The translations under genes and the position numbers were made by a program. A DNA stretch of 64,000 bases, taken from CBDCIS01 sp965217565 (GTDB lineage: Bacteria; Chloroflexota; Dehalococcoidia; Lucifugimonadales; CATOSD01). Below the pieces are notes generated by a model that saw nothing but the letters and a program-made list of their open reading frames with translations, made no database searches and was not told where the DNA came from. The first letter of the stretch is position 1, and each line of letters opens with the position of its first letter. The DNA lies in contig CBDCIS010000006.1 in assembly GCA_965217565.1 (NCBI GenBank), positions 310,001 through 374,000 on the forward strand. Reading direction: 5' to 3'. Shown piece after piece: positions 32,791 to 41,326 of this stretch.

Positions 32791-33987
32791 CTAGATAACG
32801 CCGGCGGCTCTCAGCCGGGCCAACGCTTCCTTCGGCTGGCCCAGCCAATCGCAGAGTATCTCTTCATTGTGCTGGCCCAGCAGGGGAGCGGGACGCACGT
32901 CCGTGCACTGCTCGCCATCCACGCGGAAGCCCGAACCGGTGTACTTGAGCGCGCCGAGGACGGGATGCTCGACCTCCTGGTAGAAGTCCCTGTCGGCGAG
33001 GTGAGGACAGTCCAGAACCTCTTGAGGCGTTTGCGCCATCCCGAACACGAAGCCGCTCTGCATGGCCGCGTTGAAGACCTCGTGCTTGTCGCGGTCCTTC
33101 AGGCGCGACACCATAAGGTCGCGCAGTTCGTCGGCATTGCGAGAGCGGTTGAGTCGATTGGCGAACCTGTCATCCAGCAGCTCCGGCGCATCGAAGAAGA
33201 TGGCGAGCTCTTCCCAGGTATTGCCGCCGCTGCTCGCCATACAGATGTAGCCGTCCCTGCATGGCAGGAAGTCGCCGTCCACAGGCACGTTGACGCGCCG
33301 GTTGCGCTTCGACACCACGCCCAGGAAGTTGTACTGGGTGAAGTGCATCGGCGGCTCGGTCGCCACCGCTTCCACCATCGAAACATCGATGTATTGGCCC
33401 TCGCCGCTCAGCGATCGCTCCATCATGGCCAGCATGATGGCGTTGGCGGCGTTGCGTCCGCCCATTATCTGCCCCTGCTCCAGCGGCGCCTGCGCAGGAG
33501 GCTTGTCCGAGTTGCCGCTCAGGTAGAGAAAGCCGCTGAGGGACTGGAGCGTGATGTCCTCCCAGGCGAAGTCTCGGTAGGGGCCGGTCTGTCCAAACGG
33601 GGTAATCGAGACGACAATCAGTCGGGGATTGAGCGCGGACAACTCCTCGTATCCAAGCCCAAGAGCGCTCATCTCGCCGGGGAGCAGATCTTCGATGAGC
33701 ACGTCCGAACGCCGCGCCATCTCCCGTACAAACTCGACACCTGTGGGCGCGTGGATATCCAGCGTAACGCTCTTCTTGCCAGTGTTGAAGAAGGCGAACG
33801 TCAGGCTCTGCTCGATGTCCGGCGTGTCGGACGCGAACGGCCCGCGCCGCCGGCTGTAGTCGCCGTTCGGGGGCTCGACCTTGATCACCTCCGCGCCCTG
33901 GTCAGCCAACAGCTTGGACGCGAAAGGCCCCGCAACCCCTTGCGAAATGTCCAGCACCCGCAGGTCGCTAACGAAACCTCTATTCAT
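32791..33987 (-). CDS. CaiB/BaiF-family protein with apparently substituted catalytic Asp
   Basis: 398 residues from ATG 33987 (AGGTGA five bases upstream). RVLDISQGVAGPFASKLLAD, GAEVIKVEPPNGD, KKSVTLDIHAPTG and GEGQYIDVSMVEA place it firmly in the family. In the region that usually contains the covalent Asp, the sequence reads PLEQGQIMGGRNAAN; by ungapped alignment to the sister protein the Asp position holds Gln. It could be a non-catalytic partner of the neighbour, a racemase-like member, or an enzyme using another residue. The 57-base gap to the sister gene suggests one operon. Confidence 0.85.
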   Translation of the reverse strand: MNRGFVSDLRVLDISQGVAGPFASKLLADQGAEVIKVEPPNGDYSRRRGPFASDTPDIEQSLTFAFFNTGKKSVTLDIHAPTGVEFVREMARRSDVLIEDLLPGEMSALGLGYEELSALNPRLIVVSITPFGQTGPYRDFAWEDITLQSLSGFLYLSGNSDKPPAQAPLEQGQIMGGRNAANAIMLAMMERSLSGEGQYIDVSMVEAVATEPPMHFTQYNFLGVVSKRNRRVNVPVDGDFLPCRDGYICMASSGGNTWEELAIFFDAPELLDDRFANRLNRSRNADELRDLMVSRLKDRDKHEVFNAAMQSGFVFGMAQTPQEVLDCPHLADRDFYQEVEHPVLGALKYTGSGFRVDGEQCTDVRPAPLLGQHNEEILCDWLGQPKEALARLRAAGVI

Positions 33988-34003
33988 TATCACCTATAGC
34001 TCG

Positions 34004-34110
34004 TCGTCGTAGGGACGCCACAAGGGACGTCCTCGCCGCGGGGCGCTCCAACAGGGCGACCACAAGGGTTTGCCCCTACGGTGGGGGCAGGTTTGAAACA
34101 TGCCCCTACG
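34004..34110 (+). repeat. Cluster of repeat B copies and a GGGGCAGGTTT hairpin
   Basis: GTCGTAGGGACGCCACAAGG (34007-34026) is a variant, GCGACCACAAGGGTTTGCCC CTAC (34056-34079) is a close copy, and GGGGGCAGGTTTGAAACATG CCCC (34083-34106) can form a hairpin. All lie in the 160 bases between the second CoA-transferase and the large propeller gene. Confidence 0.6.
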
Positions 34111-34147
34111 ATGGGCGAATCGCGAAACCGCGCCGCCATTCCCGGCC

Positions 34148-37100
34148 CTAGTTCGTGCGCGGCACGATCGCCGGAACCTCCAGCTCGTGCACCAGGTTGT
34201 CGAACTCGGACACGTCCTTGTCGATGACCTCTTCCAGCCGCTGGATGTACGGGTCTATTAGCTCCGAGAAGTACACGAGCACCTCTTGCGTCTGAGTCGG
34301 CGGGGCGTAGTCCGCGCTCGACACCACGTCGGTCAGCCCGGACAGCTTGGCGTTCAGCTTCACCGGCTGGTTCAGGCGGTCGCGCGCTCCCTTGTAGTTC
34401 GTCTGTATCAGGTCTTCCTCGATGGTGGTCAGCTTTTCCTTCAGAGAAGTGGCCCCGTCCGTAATCGCCTGCTCTGAGGGATGACCCTCGGCGCGCTTCG
34501 CCCACTCCTCTACCTGCTGCCTAACGCTGCGCAGCTTGTTGACAGAGTCGTGGGTCTCCGAGAGCTTGTCGCGTATCTTCACCAGCAACTCGAACTGCGC
34601 GTCGAAGTCCTCCTGAGTAGCCGCTACGCGCGGGTCCTTTATCAGGTCGAAAGACTGCGTCTCCGTCTGCCCGGCTACGCTCAGCGTCACCTGGTAGCTG
34701 CCTGGAGGCGCGAGCGGCCCCGCCAGGCCGTCGCTCACCGTCTTGTCGTCGGGAACCTTGCTTGCCTCGGGGTAGCGCATGTCCCAGAGGAAGCGGTTCA
34801 TGCCCGCCTTGGCCGGAACCCTCACAGGCTTCTTCTCGTCCGAGTCCTTGGAATCATCCTTCTCCGCAGCCTTGCTCGAGAACGACTTTATCAGCTCACC
34901 CGTAGAGTCGAGGAGGCTGAGCGTAACCTCGTCCTCCGGCTCCTCCGCAAAGTAGTAGGTAACGAGGACGCCTTCCGGCGGGTTCTCGCCCGCGTCGAGG
35001 AACTTCCGAACCTTCTGGCCATACTCGTCCTTTGTTTCGTAGTAGCACACAGCGCCGCCCAGGGCGAGTTGGTAGCTCTTGCCAGTCGTGCCCTCGCGGA
35101 AGCGGAACGGCGTGGCGAGCCTGTACGTCGTGCGGGGCTTCATCAGCTTGGCCGCGCTGCCGCTCACCTCGTCCGTTATCTGGCGAAGCTGTGTCAGGTC
35201 GTCCATTACCCAGAAGGAACGCCCGTTGGTCGCGGCTACGAGATCGTCTTCCTTGACGATGAGGTCATGCACGGGAACCTTGGGCAGATTCGCGGACATC
35301 GACTGCCAGGAGGCGCCGTCGTCGAACGACACATACGCGCCCGTCTCGGTTCCCACGTAGAGCTGTCCAGCGCGCGCCGGGTCCTCTCGGATGCAGCGGG
35401 TGTAATCGCCCTCCGGGATGCCCGCCGAGATGTCGCTCCAGGTCTTGCCGTAGTCGTTGGTCTTGTACAGCATGGGCTGGGTCTCGTCAAGGCGATAGCG
35501 CGTCGCAGCCATGTAGGCCGTCGCCGGGTCGTGGTGGGAAGCCTCCAACATACTGACGAGCGTGAAGTCGCCCAGGTCCGGCGGGGTGATGTTCTCCCAG
35601 TTCGCGCCGCCGTCGCGCGATACATGCACGAGCCCATCGTCGGAGCCTGCCCAGAACACCTTTGGGTCGTGATGCGACTCCGCGAACGCGAAGATCGTGG
35701 CGTAGGTCTCCGCGCCCGACGTGTCGTTCGTGATAGGCCCGCCGGACACTTCCAGCGTGGAGGGGTCGGCGCGAGTCAGGTCCGGGCTGATGGCCTCCCA
35801 GTTGCTGCCCAGGTCGGTGGACTTGAACACCAGGTTGCCCGTTACGTAGAGCACGCTCGAGTCGTGACGCGAGAACACTATCGGGTAGGTCCACTGGAAC
35901 CTATGCCTCATCTCGCTCGCTCCCAGCCCGGTATTCAGTTCGGGCCACACGGTGATGATCCTCACCTGGCCCGTCTTGTGGTCGTAGTGCAGCATGTTGC
36001 CGCCGCCGCCCGGCGAGCTTCCGATAGACCCCGAAATCACCGTGTTGTGGTCTTCGGGATGCACCGCGATGTAGCCGCTCTCGGAGCTTCCCGTCGGATA
36101 GCAGTCCGTCCAGGGGATTGTCCCCTTGTGCGTCATGCTGGGAACGCAGATGGCCGAGTTGTCCTGCTGAGTGCCATAGACGTGGTATGGGAACTGGTTG
36201 TCGGCGTCGATGTGATAGAACTGCGAGGTCATCTGGTTGTAGATTGTGGACCAAGAGTCGCCGCCGTTGAATGTAACGGTCGCGCCGCCGTCGTTGCCCT
36301 CGATCATGCGCCGCGGATTGCGCGGGTCTATCCAGAGGTCGTGGTTGTCGCCGTGCGGGGTGCCCACGGTGGCGAACGTCTTGCCCGCGTCGATCGACTT
36401 CCAGCAGGAGTAGTTCAGCACCCAAAGGGTGTCGGGGTCCTGCGTGTCAGCGAACACGTGCTGGTAGTACCAGGGGCGGCCCTGGATGTCGCGGCTGTCG
36501 CTGGCGACCTCCCAGGTGTCGCCGCCGTCGTCCGAGCGGAACAGCCCGCAGTCTTCCGCCTCCACCGTGGCCCACACGCGGCCCGACTTGGCCGGCGACG
36601 CCGCGAGGCCAACCCTGCCGATGAGGCCCTCCGGCAGGCCGGGGTTGCGCGTTATCTCGGTCCAGGTGTCGCCGCCGTCGGTGGAGCGGTAGATGCCGCT
36701 GTCAGGCCCGCCGCTGGCCAGGCTCCAGGGATTGCGCCGCACCTGCCAGATGGCCGCATACAGCATCCGGGGATTGATGGGATCCAGCGAAAGGTCCGCC
36801 GCGCCGGCGTTCTCGCTCTTGAACAGCACCTGCTCCCAGTTCTTGCCTCCGTCGGTAGAGCGGAAGATGCCGCGCTCCTTGTTCGGCCCGAATGCGTGGC
36901 CCAGGGCCGCCACGTAAACGATGTCGGGGTTCTTGGGATGAATCCGCACGCGGGAGATGTGCCTCGTGTCCGAGAGGCCCAGGTGCGTCCAGGTCTTGCC
37001 GGCGTCGGTGGACTTATAGACGCCGTCGCCGTAGGTAACGTTGCTGCGAATGCACGCCTCGCCCATGCCGACGTAGATGACGTTGGGGTCGGAGTCCGAC

Positions 37101-37336
37101 ACCGCTATCGCGCCGACGGCGGCCGTGTTTATCTGGCCGTCGGAGATGTTTTGCCAGTACGTGCCCGCGTCGTCCGTCTTCCACACGCCGCCGGCGCACG
37201 CCCCGAAGTAGAACACTGCCGGGTTGACCGGGTCGCCCGCGACAGCAACCGTGCGCCCGCCTCGCGGTGGGCCGATGCACCTCCATCGAACAGCATTCAG
37301 AAGACCGGAATCCTTCCCGGCAGACTCTTGCGTCAT
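34148..37336 (-). CDS. Large Asp-box (BNR/sortilin-like) beta-propeller protein
   Basis: 1062 residues. At least ten Asp-box motifs of the S-x-D-x-G-x-x-W type are visible (for example KSTDAGKTW, RSTDGGKNW, RSTDGGDTW, SRDGGANW, SFDDGASW), forming one or two propellers over residues about 25-690. A beta-rich domain follows (about 720-870), then a helical/coiled C-terminus (about 880-1062). Secreted relatives are annotated as VPS10-like or glycosyl hydrolases. Here there is no signal peptide, so an intracellular location or nonstandard export is implied. A 965-codon antisense open frame is taken as a GC-driven shadow. Function unknown. Confidence 0.85.
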   Translation of the reverse strand: MTQESAGKDSGLLNAVRWRCIGPPRGGRTVAVAGDPVNPAVFYFGACAGGVWKTDDAGTYWQNISDGQINTAAVGAIAVSDSDPNVIYVGMGEACIRSNVTYGDGVYKSTDAGKTWTHLGLSDTRHISRVRIHPKNPDIVYVAALGHAFGPNKERGIFRSTDGGKNWEQVLFKSENAGAADLSLDPINPRMLYAAIWQVRRNPWSLASGGPDSGIYRSTDGGDTWTEITRNPGLPEGLIGRVGLAASPAKSGRVWATVEAEDCGLFRSDDGGDTWEVASDSRDIQGRPWYYQHVFADTQDPDTLWVLNYSCWKSIDAGKTFATVGTPHGDNHDLWIDPRNPRRMIEGNDGGATVTFNGGDSWSTIYNQMTSQFYHIDADNQFPYHVYGTQQDNSAICVPSMTHKGTIPWTDCYPTGSSESGYIAVHPEDHNTVISGSIGSSPGGGGNMLHYDHKTGQVRIITVWPELNTGLGASEMRHRFQWTYPIVFSRHDSSVLYVTGNLVFKSTDLGSNWEAISPDLTRADPSTLEVSGGPITNDTSGAETYATIFAFAESHHDPKVFWAGSDDGLVHVSRDGGANWENITPPDLGDFTLVSMLEASHHDPATAYMAATRYRLDETQPMLYKTNDYGKTWSDISAGIPEGDYTRCIREDPARAGQLYVGTETGAYVSFDDGASWQSMSANLPKVPVHDLIVKEDDLVAATNGRSFWVMDDLTQLRQITDEVSGSAAKLMKPRTTYRLATPFRFREGTTGKSYQLALGGAVCYYETKDEYGQKVRKFLDAGENPPEGVLVTYYFAEEPEDEVTLSLLDSTGELIKSFSSKAAEKDDSKDSDEKKPVRVPAKAGMNRFLWDMRYPEASKVPDDKTVSDGLAGPLAPPGSYQVTLSVAGQTETQSFDLIKDPRVAATQEDFDAQFELLVKIRDKLSETHDSVNKLRSVRQQVEEWAKRAEGHPSEQAITDGATSLKEKLTTIEEDLIQTNYKGARDRLNQPVKLNAKLSGLTDVVSSADYAPPTQTQEVLVYFSELIDPYIQRLEEVIDKDVSEFDNLVHELEVPAIVPRTN

Positions 37337-37622
37337 GTCAGCACCTCACATTGTTGTTTCACGTCAAGACCCCAATGACAGACGCAGCAAAAACCCACGT
37401 CAATCGCCCGTATTCTCTCACAACAAACCCCACGCTTCAACACCGAATGTCAGAATGATGCTGTATGTTTAGTTGGCAGGGGCGTTCCCTTGTGGCGCCC
37501 AGGTATGGGAAAGAGGGCAGGCACAGGACTCGCCCCTGCATGGGCCTCCTGATTCTGATAACCCTCTTGAGCTAATCGCACCTTGCCGATATAATACCCA
37601 GCAGCACCCCAAGAGGCGAACC

Positions 37623-38387
37623 ATGACAGATAGACTCAAGGACAAGGTCAGCATCATCACGGGCGGAGCGTCGGGCATCGGCCGGCAGACCGCCCTGCGC
37701 TTCGCGGACGAGGGCGCGCGCGTGGTCGTCGCCGACCGCAATCGCGGCGCGGGTGAGGAGACCCGGCGTATGCTGGAAGAGCAGGGCGCGGAGGCCCTCT
37801 ACGTGCCTGTTGACGTGTCCAAGTCGGATCAGACGCGGGCGATGGTGGAGCAAACGCTCAGCCGATTCGGACGGCTGGACGTCCTGGTGAACGCGGCCGC
37901 TATTCTCATCCGCACGCCGCCACTGGCCGAGGTGGAGGAACGCGACTGGGACATGATGATGGACGTCAACCTCAAGGGCTTGTTCTTCTGCTGCAAGCAC
38001 GCCATACCCGCCATGCTGGACAGCGGCGGCGGTTCCATCGTGAATATATCCTCAGCCGCCGGACTGCGGGGTTACGGCATGTCGCTGCCCTACGCCGTGG
38101 GCAAGGCGGGCGTCATCCACCTGACCACCACGGCCGCCAACCAGTACACCGAGCAAGGTATCCGTATCAACGTCATCGCGCCCGGCTCCGTCGATACGCC
38201 GCAGTTCCGCGGAAGCACGGCGAGCAGCGACGCGGTCAGGGAGCGCGAGGAGAATCACCCTATGGGCCGCGTGGGAACGCCGGATGAGATTGCCAACGTC
38301 ATCCTATTCCTGGCGTCGGACGAGGCCTCGTACATCAGCGGAAGCCTTTTCGTAGTTGACGGCGGCCTAGCCAGTGTAGGACGCTAA
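37623..38387 (+). CDS. Short-chain dehydrogenase/reductase
   Basis: 254 residues from ATG 37623, preceded by AAGAGGCG. It is a Rossmann fold with the cofactor motif TGGASGIGR (13-21), DRN at the end of beta-2 (basic/acidic pattern fits NAD), NAA in LVNAAAIL, and the catalytic S plus Y-x-x-x-K in NISSAAG and PYAVGKAG. The C-terminus SGSLFVVDGG is typical. It oxidises or reduces an alcohol/ketone; the substrate is unknown. A longer in-frame reading to 37473 has no fold. A small gene follows after 27 bases. Confidence 0.93.
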   Translation: MTDRLKDKVSIITGGASGIGRQTALRFADEGARVVVADRNRGAGEETRRMLEEQGAEALYVPVDVSKSDQTRAMVEQTLSRFGRLDVLVNAAAILIRTPPLAEVEERDWDMMMDVNLKGLFFCCKHAIPAMLDSGGGSIVNISSAAGLRGYGMSLPYAVGKAGVIHLTTTAANQYTEQGIRINVIAPGSVDTPQFRGSTASSDAVREREENHPMGRVGTPDEIANVILFLASDEASYISGSLFVVDGGLASVGR

Positions 38388-38414
38388 TCTGAGACTGCCG
38401 TTCAGAGGTGGAGC

Positions 38415-38654
38415 ATGGGCGCACTGAACGAAATCGCCAACAGGTCGATAGCCGACTACGGCTTCAGGCAGGTCGCGCTATGGAGCCCGGACGATCTGGC
38501 GGCGCAGTGGGCGCTGTCTCCCGATGAGGCCCGCGTGCTCCAGGGCGCGCTGCACGACGCCTTAGAAGCGCTGCCCGTCCCGGTCGAGCCGCTCGACATC
38601 CCCGCGGAGCAGGAGCGCATAGCCGCCCTGATCAGCAATGCCCTGTCGGGCTAA
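38415..38654 (+). CDS. Hypothetical small protein (79 aa)
   Basis: 79 residues, acidic and helical, with no family I recognise. SIADYGFRQVALWSPDDLAAQWALSPDE has a helical-domain look, and VPVEPLDIPAEQERIAALI closes it. GAGGTGGAG immediately before ATG 38415 supports translation, and it trails the SDR gene by 27 bases on the same strand. The stop overlaps the end of the convergent amidohydrolase by four bases. Confidence 0.55.
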   Translation: MGALNEIANRSIADYGFRQVALWSPDDLAAQWALSPDEARVLQGALHDALEALPVPVEPLDIPAEQERIAALISNALSG

Positions 38655-39889
38655 AGACAGTCTTTCACCACCTCGCCGCCCTTGACCACCAGCGGGATGT
38701 TGGCGGCGTCGCTCATCAGCTCGATGTCGCTCATCGGGTCTCCCGCGACCGCGATCATGTCCGCCTCCATGCCCTCTCGCACTACGCCGATGCGCTCTTC
38801 AAGGTTGAACAGCCGCGCGTTGGTCTGCGTGGCGCTCACTATGGCGGCCATCGGCCCCATCACCTTGGCCTTGAGCGCCAACTCGCCCCCTCGACCGCTC
38901 TGGCGCGCGCCAAGGATGTCGGAGCCGGAGCCGAGCGAAACGCCCGCCCGCATCGCCACGCCCACGCTGAGCGGCATCTGATCGCGCACCTGCGCCAGTT
39001 TCGTTTGGCTGTAGTGCGAGACGCCCTGCGCCTCCGGCGAGCGAGCCAACTCCTCGATGACCAGCAGCGTTGGCACGATGAACGCGCCCTGCCTGGCGAC
39101 GCGCCGGGCCGTGGCCTCGTCCAGGATGCTGCCGTGCTCGATCGAGCGCACGCCCGCGTCCAGCACGTTGTTCATCGATGGCGACGTGTGGCAGTGGGCC
39201 AGCACGTAGGTCCCAGCGGCGCGCGCCTCATGCACCGCGGCGCTTATCTCTTCCACGCTGAACTGCACGCTTTCCAGCTTGTCCATTTGCGACATCACGC
39301 CGCCGGACGCCATCATCTTGATCTGCGTAGCTCCCAGTCTCAGTTGCTGGCGTGCGGCGGCCCGCACAGCGTCCACACCGTCCACCAACGCGGTTGCCGC
39401 GAGTACGCCGGGAATCGCGCGCTGCGGCCCCTCGTCATACCGGTTGCGGTGGTCGCCGTGCCCGCCCGTCTGCGAGAGCGCGGAGCCCGACGGCAGGATT
39501 CGCGGCCCCTTTATCAGCCCCTGCTCCACTGCCCGCGCGAACGCCGGGTCAAGACCCGCCGCGTCCCGCACCGTGGTGAAGCCCTCCTGGAGCGCGAGTT
39601 CGATGTTCTCTATCACGCCCAGCACGTAGGTAACGAGATTGTCATCGTCGGAGCGGTTGGACCCTCCGTTCAGCCCAACCAGCCCAAAGTGCACGTGGGC
39701 GTCGGTCAGGCCCGGCATCAGCGTCATGCCCTCGAGGTCGAGCCAGCGTCCGTCCGACGGCCGGCGAATCTCGCTGGCGGAGGCGACTCGCGCTATGCGA
39801 CCGTCCTCCACGAGCACACTGGCTCCATGCCTGGGGTCGGCCCCGGCGCCATCTATGAGAGTGGCGTTGTGAAGAAGCAATGTGGTCAT
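38651..39889 (-). CDS. Amidohydrolase-superfamily enzyme (imidazolonepropionase/prolidase-like)
   Basis: 412 residues from ATG 39889, where the family N-terminus LLLHNATLIDGAGADP begins; the earlier ATG adds only unrelated sequence. Metal ligands are in LMPGLTDAHVHFG (H65, H67), an expected carboxylate Lys-type site in the ATQIKMMASGGV region, VLAHCHTS, and the catalytic Asp in SLGSGSDILGA. It cleaves an amide, cyclic amide or ester; relatives include Xaa-Pro dipeptidases and organophosphate acid anhydrolases. It lies alone on its strand beside the SDR pair. Confidence 0.9.
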   Translation of the reverse strand: MTTLLLHNATLIDGAGADPRHGASVLVEDGRIARVASASEIRRPSDGRWLDLEGMTLMPGLTDAHVHFGLVGLNGGSNRSDDDNLVTYVLGVIENIELALQEGFTTVRDAAGLDPAFARAVEQGLIKGPRILPSGSALSQTGGHGDHRNRYDEGPQRAIPGVLAATALVDGVDAVRAAARQQLRLGATQIKMMASGGVMSQMDKLESVQFSVEEISAAVHEARAAGTYVLAHCHTSPSMNNVLDAGVRSIEHGSILDEATARRVARQGAFIVPTLLVIEELARSPEAQGVSHYSQTKLAQVRDQMPLSVGVAMRAGVSLGSGSDILGARQSGRGGELALKAKVMGPMAAIVSATQTNARLFNLEERIGVVREGMEADMIAVAGDPMSDIELMSDAANIPLVVKGGEVVKDCL

Positions 39890-40040
39890 GTGGCTGCACG
39901 CTCCATTTGTTGTGTCACTTTCCTGAAAATAACCCAGCCACCGAACCACCGCAGGGGTTTGCCCCTAGGCGTTGGCCGAGCTGCCAAATTGGCGCATCAT
40001 CGAACCCTGGGCTGATCCCTTCCGCTAGGAGCCTTCGCCG

Positions 40041-41222
40041 CTAGCGAAACCGCCGCATGACCTCGCGGAAGCCCTGAAGCGAACCTTCGAGCGTCCTGTC
40101 GTCCACGCAGAACGAGATGCGGAAGTGGCCCGGCAGGCCGAAGCCGCGCCCCGGCACGACCAGCACATTGTGCTCCCTGAGCGCGTCCACGAACGCGACG
40201 TCGTCTTCTACGGGCGACTGTGGGAACATGTAGAACGCGCCCTGCGGCTTGGGCATGGTGTATCCCATCTGGGTGAGGTTGGCGTACATGAAGTCGCGTT
40301 TCGCCTGGTAAACGCCAACGTCGATGGTAACCGATTGCAGCTTGCTCACGATGTGCTGCATCAATGCCGGCGCGTTCACAAACCCAAGGGTTCGGTTTGC
40401 GAAGGCGAATCCGTCCATCAGCTCGGCGCGGTCTTCGTATTGAGGATGCGCCGCGACGAACCCGATGCGCTCACCGGGCAGCGCCAGGTCCTTGGAGTGC
40501 GAGGTGGCCACTATGCTGCGGACGTGGTGCGGGAACACGTGCGGGTAGCTCAGCCCATCGAATAGCAGCTTGCGGTAGGGCTCGTCGCTCACCAGGAATA
40601 TCTCCCGGTCGTACTCTCGCTCCTTGCGGCGAATGATCTCACCCATACGCGCCAGAAGCTCCGCGCCGTACAGCACACCGGTGGGATTGTTAGGGGAGTT
40701 TATGAGCACGATCCGCGTATTGGGGTTGACGCTGCCCTCGAAGGCGTCGAGGTCAGGCAGGAAAGCCTCGTCCGGCGGGACCACGCGGCAGGTTCCACCG
40801 TGGTTGTCGGCGTAGAAGTTGTACTCCACGAAGTAGGGCGCGAATATGACCACCTCGTCGCCGGGATCGAGCAGGGTCTTGAACACCACATTCAGCGCGC
40901 CGCCCGCCCCCACCGTCATCAGAGTTTCACTGGCCGTGAAGTCGAGGCCTGTCTCTTCGCGCAACTGGGCTGCGACGGCGGCGCGCGTTTCCGGGTAGCC
41001 GGTGTTCGGCATGTAGCGGTGCATTCCGGGAGATGGGTTGTCGGCGATGCGGCGGAGTTCGTCGAAGAACTCTCGCGGCGGCTCCATGACAGGATTGCCC
41101 AGCGAGAGATCGAACACGTTGTCGTCGCCGTATTCCTGTCGGAGAGCGATGCCATCCTCGAACATCTTGCGAATCCAGGAGCCTTGCTCCATGAATTGCC
41201 GAATCTTCTTCGCGACCGCCAT
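40041..41222 (-). CDS. PLP-dependent aminotransferase (class I/II, AspB-like)
   Basis: 393 residues from ATG 41222, six bases after GGGAGGG. Fold type I motifs are PNTGYPETRAAVA, VGAGGALNVVFKTLLDPGDE, LINSPNNPTGVLY, and the Schiff-base Lys in ATSHSKDLALPGERIGF near residue 230, with an Arg in HFRISFCVDD that would bind the substrate carboxylate. It likely interconverts an amino acid and its 2-oxoacid. The IS1380 copy lies 105 bases upstream of its start, so its promoter region was disturbed or is supplied by the element. Confidence 0.93.
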   Translation of the reverse strand: MAVAKKIRQFMEQGSWIRKMFEDGIALRQEYGDDNVFDLSLGNPVMEPPREFFDELRRIADNPSPGMHRYMPNTGYPETRAAVAAQLREETGLDFTASETLMTVGAGGALNVVFKTLLDPGDEVVIFAPYFVEYNFYADNHGGTCRVVPPDEAFLPDLDAFEGSVNPNTRIVLINSPNNPTGVLYGAELLARMGEIIRRKEREYDREIFLVSDEPYRKLLFDGLSYPHVFPHHVRSIVATSHSKDLALPGERIGFVAAHPQYEDRAELMDGFAFANRTLGFVNAPALMQHIVSKLQSVTIDVGVYQAKRDFMYANLTQMGYTMPKPQGAFYMFPQSPVEDDVAFVDALREHNVLVVPGRGFGLPGHFRISFCVDDRTLEGSLQGFREVMRRFR

Positions 41223-41326
41223 GCGCCCTCCCAAGCCAAAATCCTGCCTAGCCAGACTTTACGCCAGCCCCCTAAGCATGTCAACAAGCCCGCTGACGAA
41301 CTGAAAACTGACCATACGACAGCCTC

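Noticed and set aside
34481..37378. A 965-codon open frame opposite the 1062-residue propeller gene
   Set aside because: It lies on the antisense strand of a clear homologue-bearing gene, has no ribosome site and no recognisable fold. GC-rich third positions produce such shadow frames.
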